From UKL13-2 sp043744255 (GTDB taxonomy: Bacteria; Pseudomonadota; Gammaproteobacteria; Burkholderiales; Usitatibacteraceae): a DNA stretch of 22,062 nt. Under the pieces are notes generated by a model. It worked only from the letters and a program-made list of their open reading frames with translations, ran no database searches and had not been told where the DNA came from. The stretch lies in contig JAYTVA010000063.1 of assembly GCA_043744255.1 (NCBI GenBank), forward strand, positions 1 through 22,062, given 5' to 3'. Positions 21,982 to 22,062 of this stretch are shown piece by piece (within the stretch, counting starts at the first letter, position 1; each line of letters opens with the position of its first letter). The translations under genes and the position numbers were made by a program.

Positions 21982-22010
21982 TTGATAATTAGGCGTCATT
22001 GACGTATAAG
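21982..22010 (+). promoter_or_regulatory. Sigma-70-like promoter for the rightward gene
   Basis: TTGATA (21982-21987), a 17-bp spacer, then TATAAG (22005-22010). Both boxes are close to consensus and the spacing is optimal. The expected transcription start, about 7 nt past the -10 box, falls at the ATG at 22017. Confidence 0.55.
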
Positions 22011-22016
22011 GCGTGA

Positions 22017-22062
22017 ATGCAGACTCGCCCGCTCACTCTGTTGCTCGCTTATGCCAAAGCGC
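22017..22062 (+). CDS. Start of an unidentified gene, cut by the window edge
   Basis: ATG at 22017 opens a frame that runs to the window end (MQTRPLTLLLAYAKA). AAGG lies five bases before the ATG but also forms part of the likely -10 box. The short hydrophobic start would suit a membrane protein, but 15 residues are too few to name a family. Confidence 0.45.
   Translation, partial: MQTRPLTLLLAYAKA

Larger units (their letters stand above)
21405..22016. other. 612-bp gap upstream of recA with promoter sites and repeats
   Basis: No supported gene. It holds the recA control region with an alpha-type LexA box (21478-21492), two GTGTCCCC hairpins, a TTCGACAG-type repeat, a further AAGTATTGTGTCCCC repeat and a promoter for the rightward partial gene. 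From 21580 to 21890 I see mainly repeat debris, including a GGGGTTT/AAACCCC hairpin (21668-21698). Confidence 0.6.

Noticed and set aside
1..22062. CRISPR arrays, prophage or a known defence system
   Set aside because: No regularly spaced identical repeats, cas genes, phage genes, integrase or toxin-antitoxin pair were found; repeats here are palindromic intergenic types.

Overview
The window looks like chromosomal DNA of a betaproteobacterium or a close relative. The evidence is the beta/gamma-type HtpX, an endonuclease-type MutL next to miaA, the beta-like C-terminal third of RecA, and a secreted S41 protease with Trp/Gly-rich repeats of a kind I associate with Burkholderiales-like genomes. 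Taxonomy is inferred from remembered family sequences, not from a search. Gaps between genes are rich in palindromic and G-rich repeats. There is no CRISPR array, rRNA, tRNA or intact transposase.

Layout. 1-150: a stack of hairpins ending in a bidirectional terminator. 153-6106 (minus strand): htpX, an 846-bp repeat-rich gap, then a tight three-gene unit transcribed as S41 protease, EamA-type exporter, MFS transporter. 6247-10549 (plus): xseA, a large DUF3592-like/ankyrin membrane protein, and a dodecin. 10537-19287 (minus, read right to left): deoC, a small GIY-YIG protein, a two-domain ALDH16-type aldehyde dehydrogenase, a secreted protein of unknown function, a secreted cupin, mutL and miaA. 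19522-21404 (minus): recA, a possible 31-residue membrane peptide, recX. 22017 onward (plus): the first 15 codons of an unidentified gene behind a strong promoter-like sequence.

How genes fit together. deoC makes acetaldehyde and glyceraldehyde 3-phosphate from deoxyribose 5-phosphate, and the neighbouring ALDH16-type enzyme could oxidise the aldehyde. recA, recX, xseA and mutL make this a region rich in DNA repair genes. The dodecin and miaA genes converge and overlap by 13 bp.

Most notable points: (1) recA appears to be a mosaic. Its promoter and first two thirds look alphaproteobacterial (sphingomonad-like), including an alpha-type LexA box GTTC-N7-GTTC, while its last third is beta-like and has clearly lower GC. 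(2) A 26-bp hairpin module beginning TCGATGGAGACC occurs three times, in two different palindromic repeat families, with a compensatory stem change. (3) A G-rich inverted repeat sits in frame in the linker of the ALDH16 protein. (4) The GIY-YIG protein has Asp where the YIG-motif Tyr is expected and starts inside an 11-bp tandem repeat.
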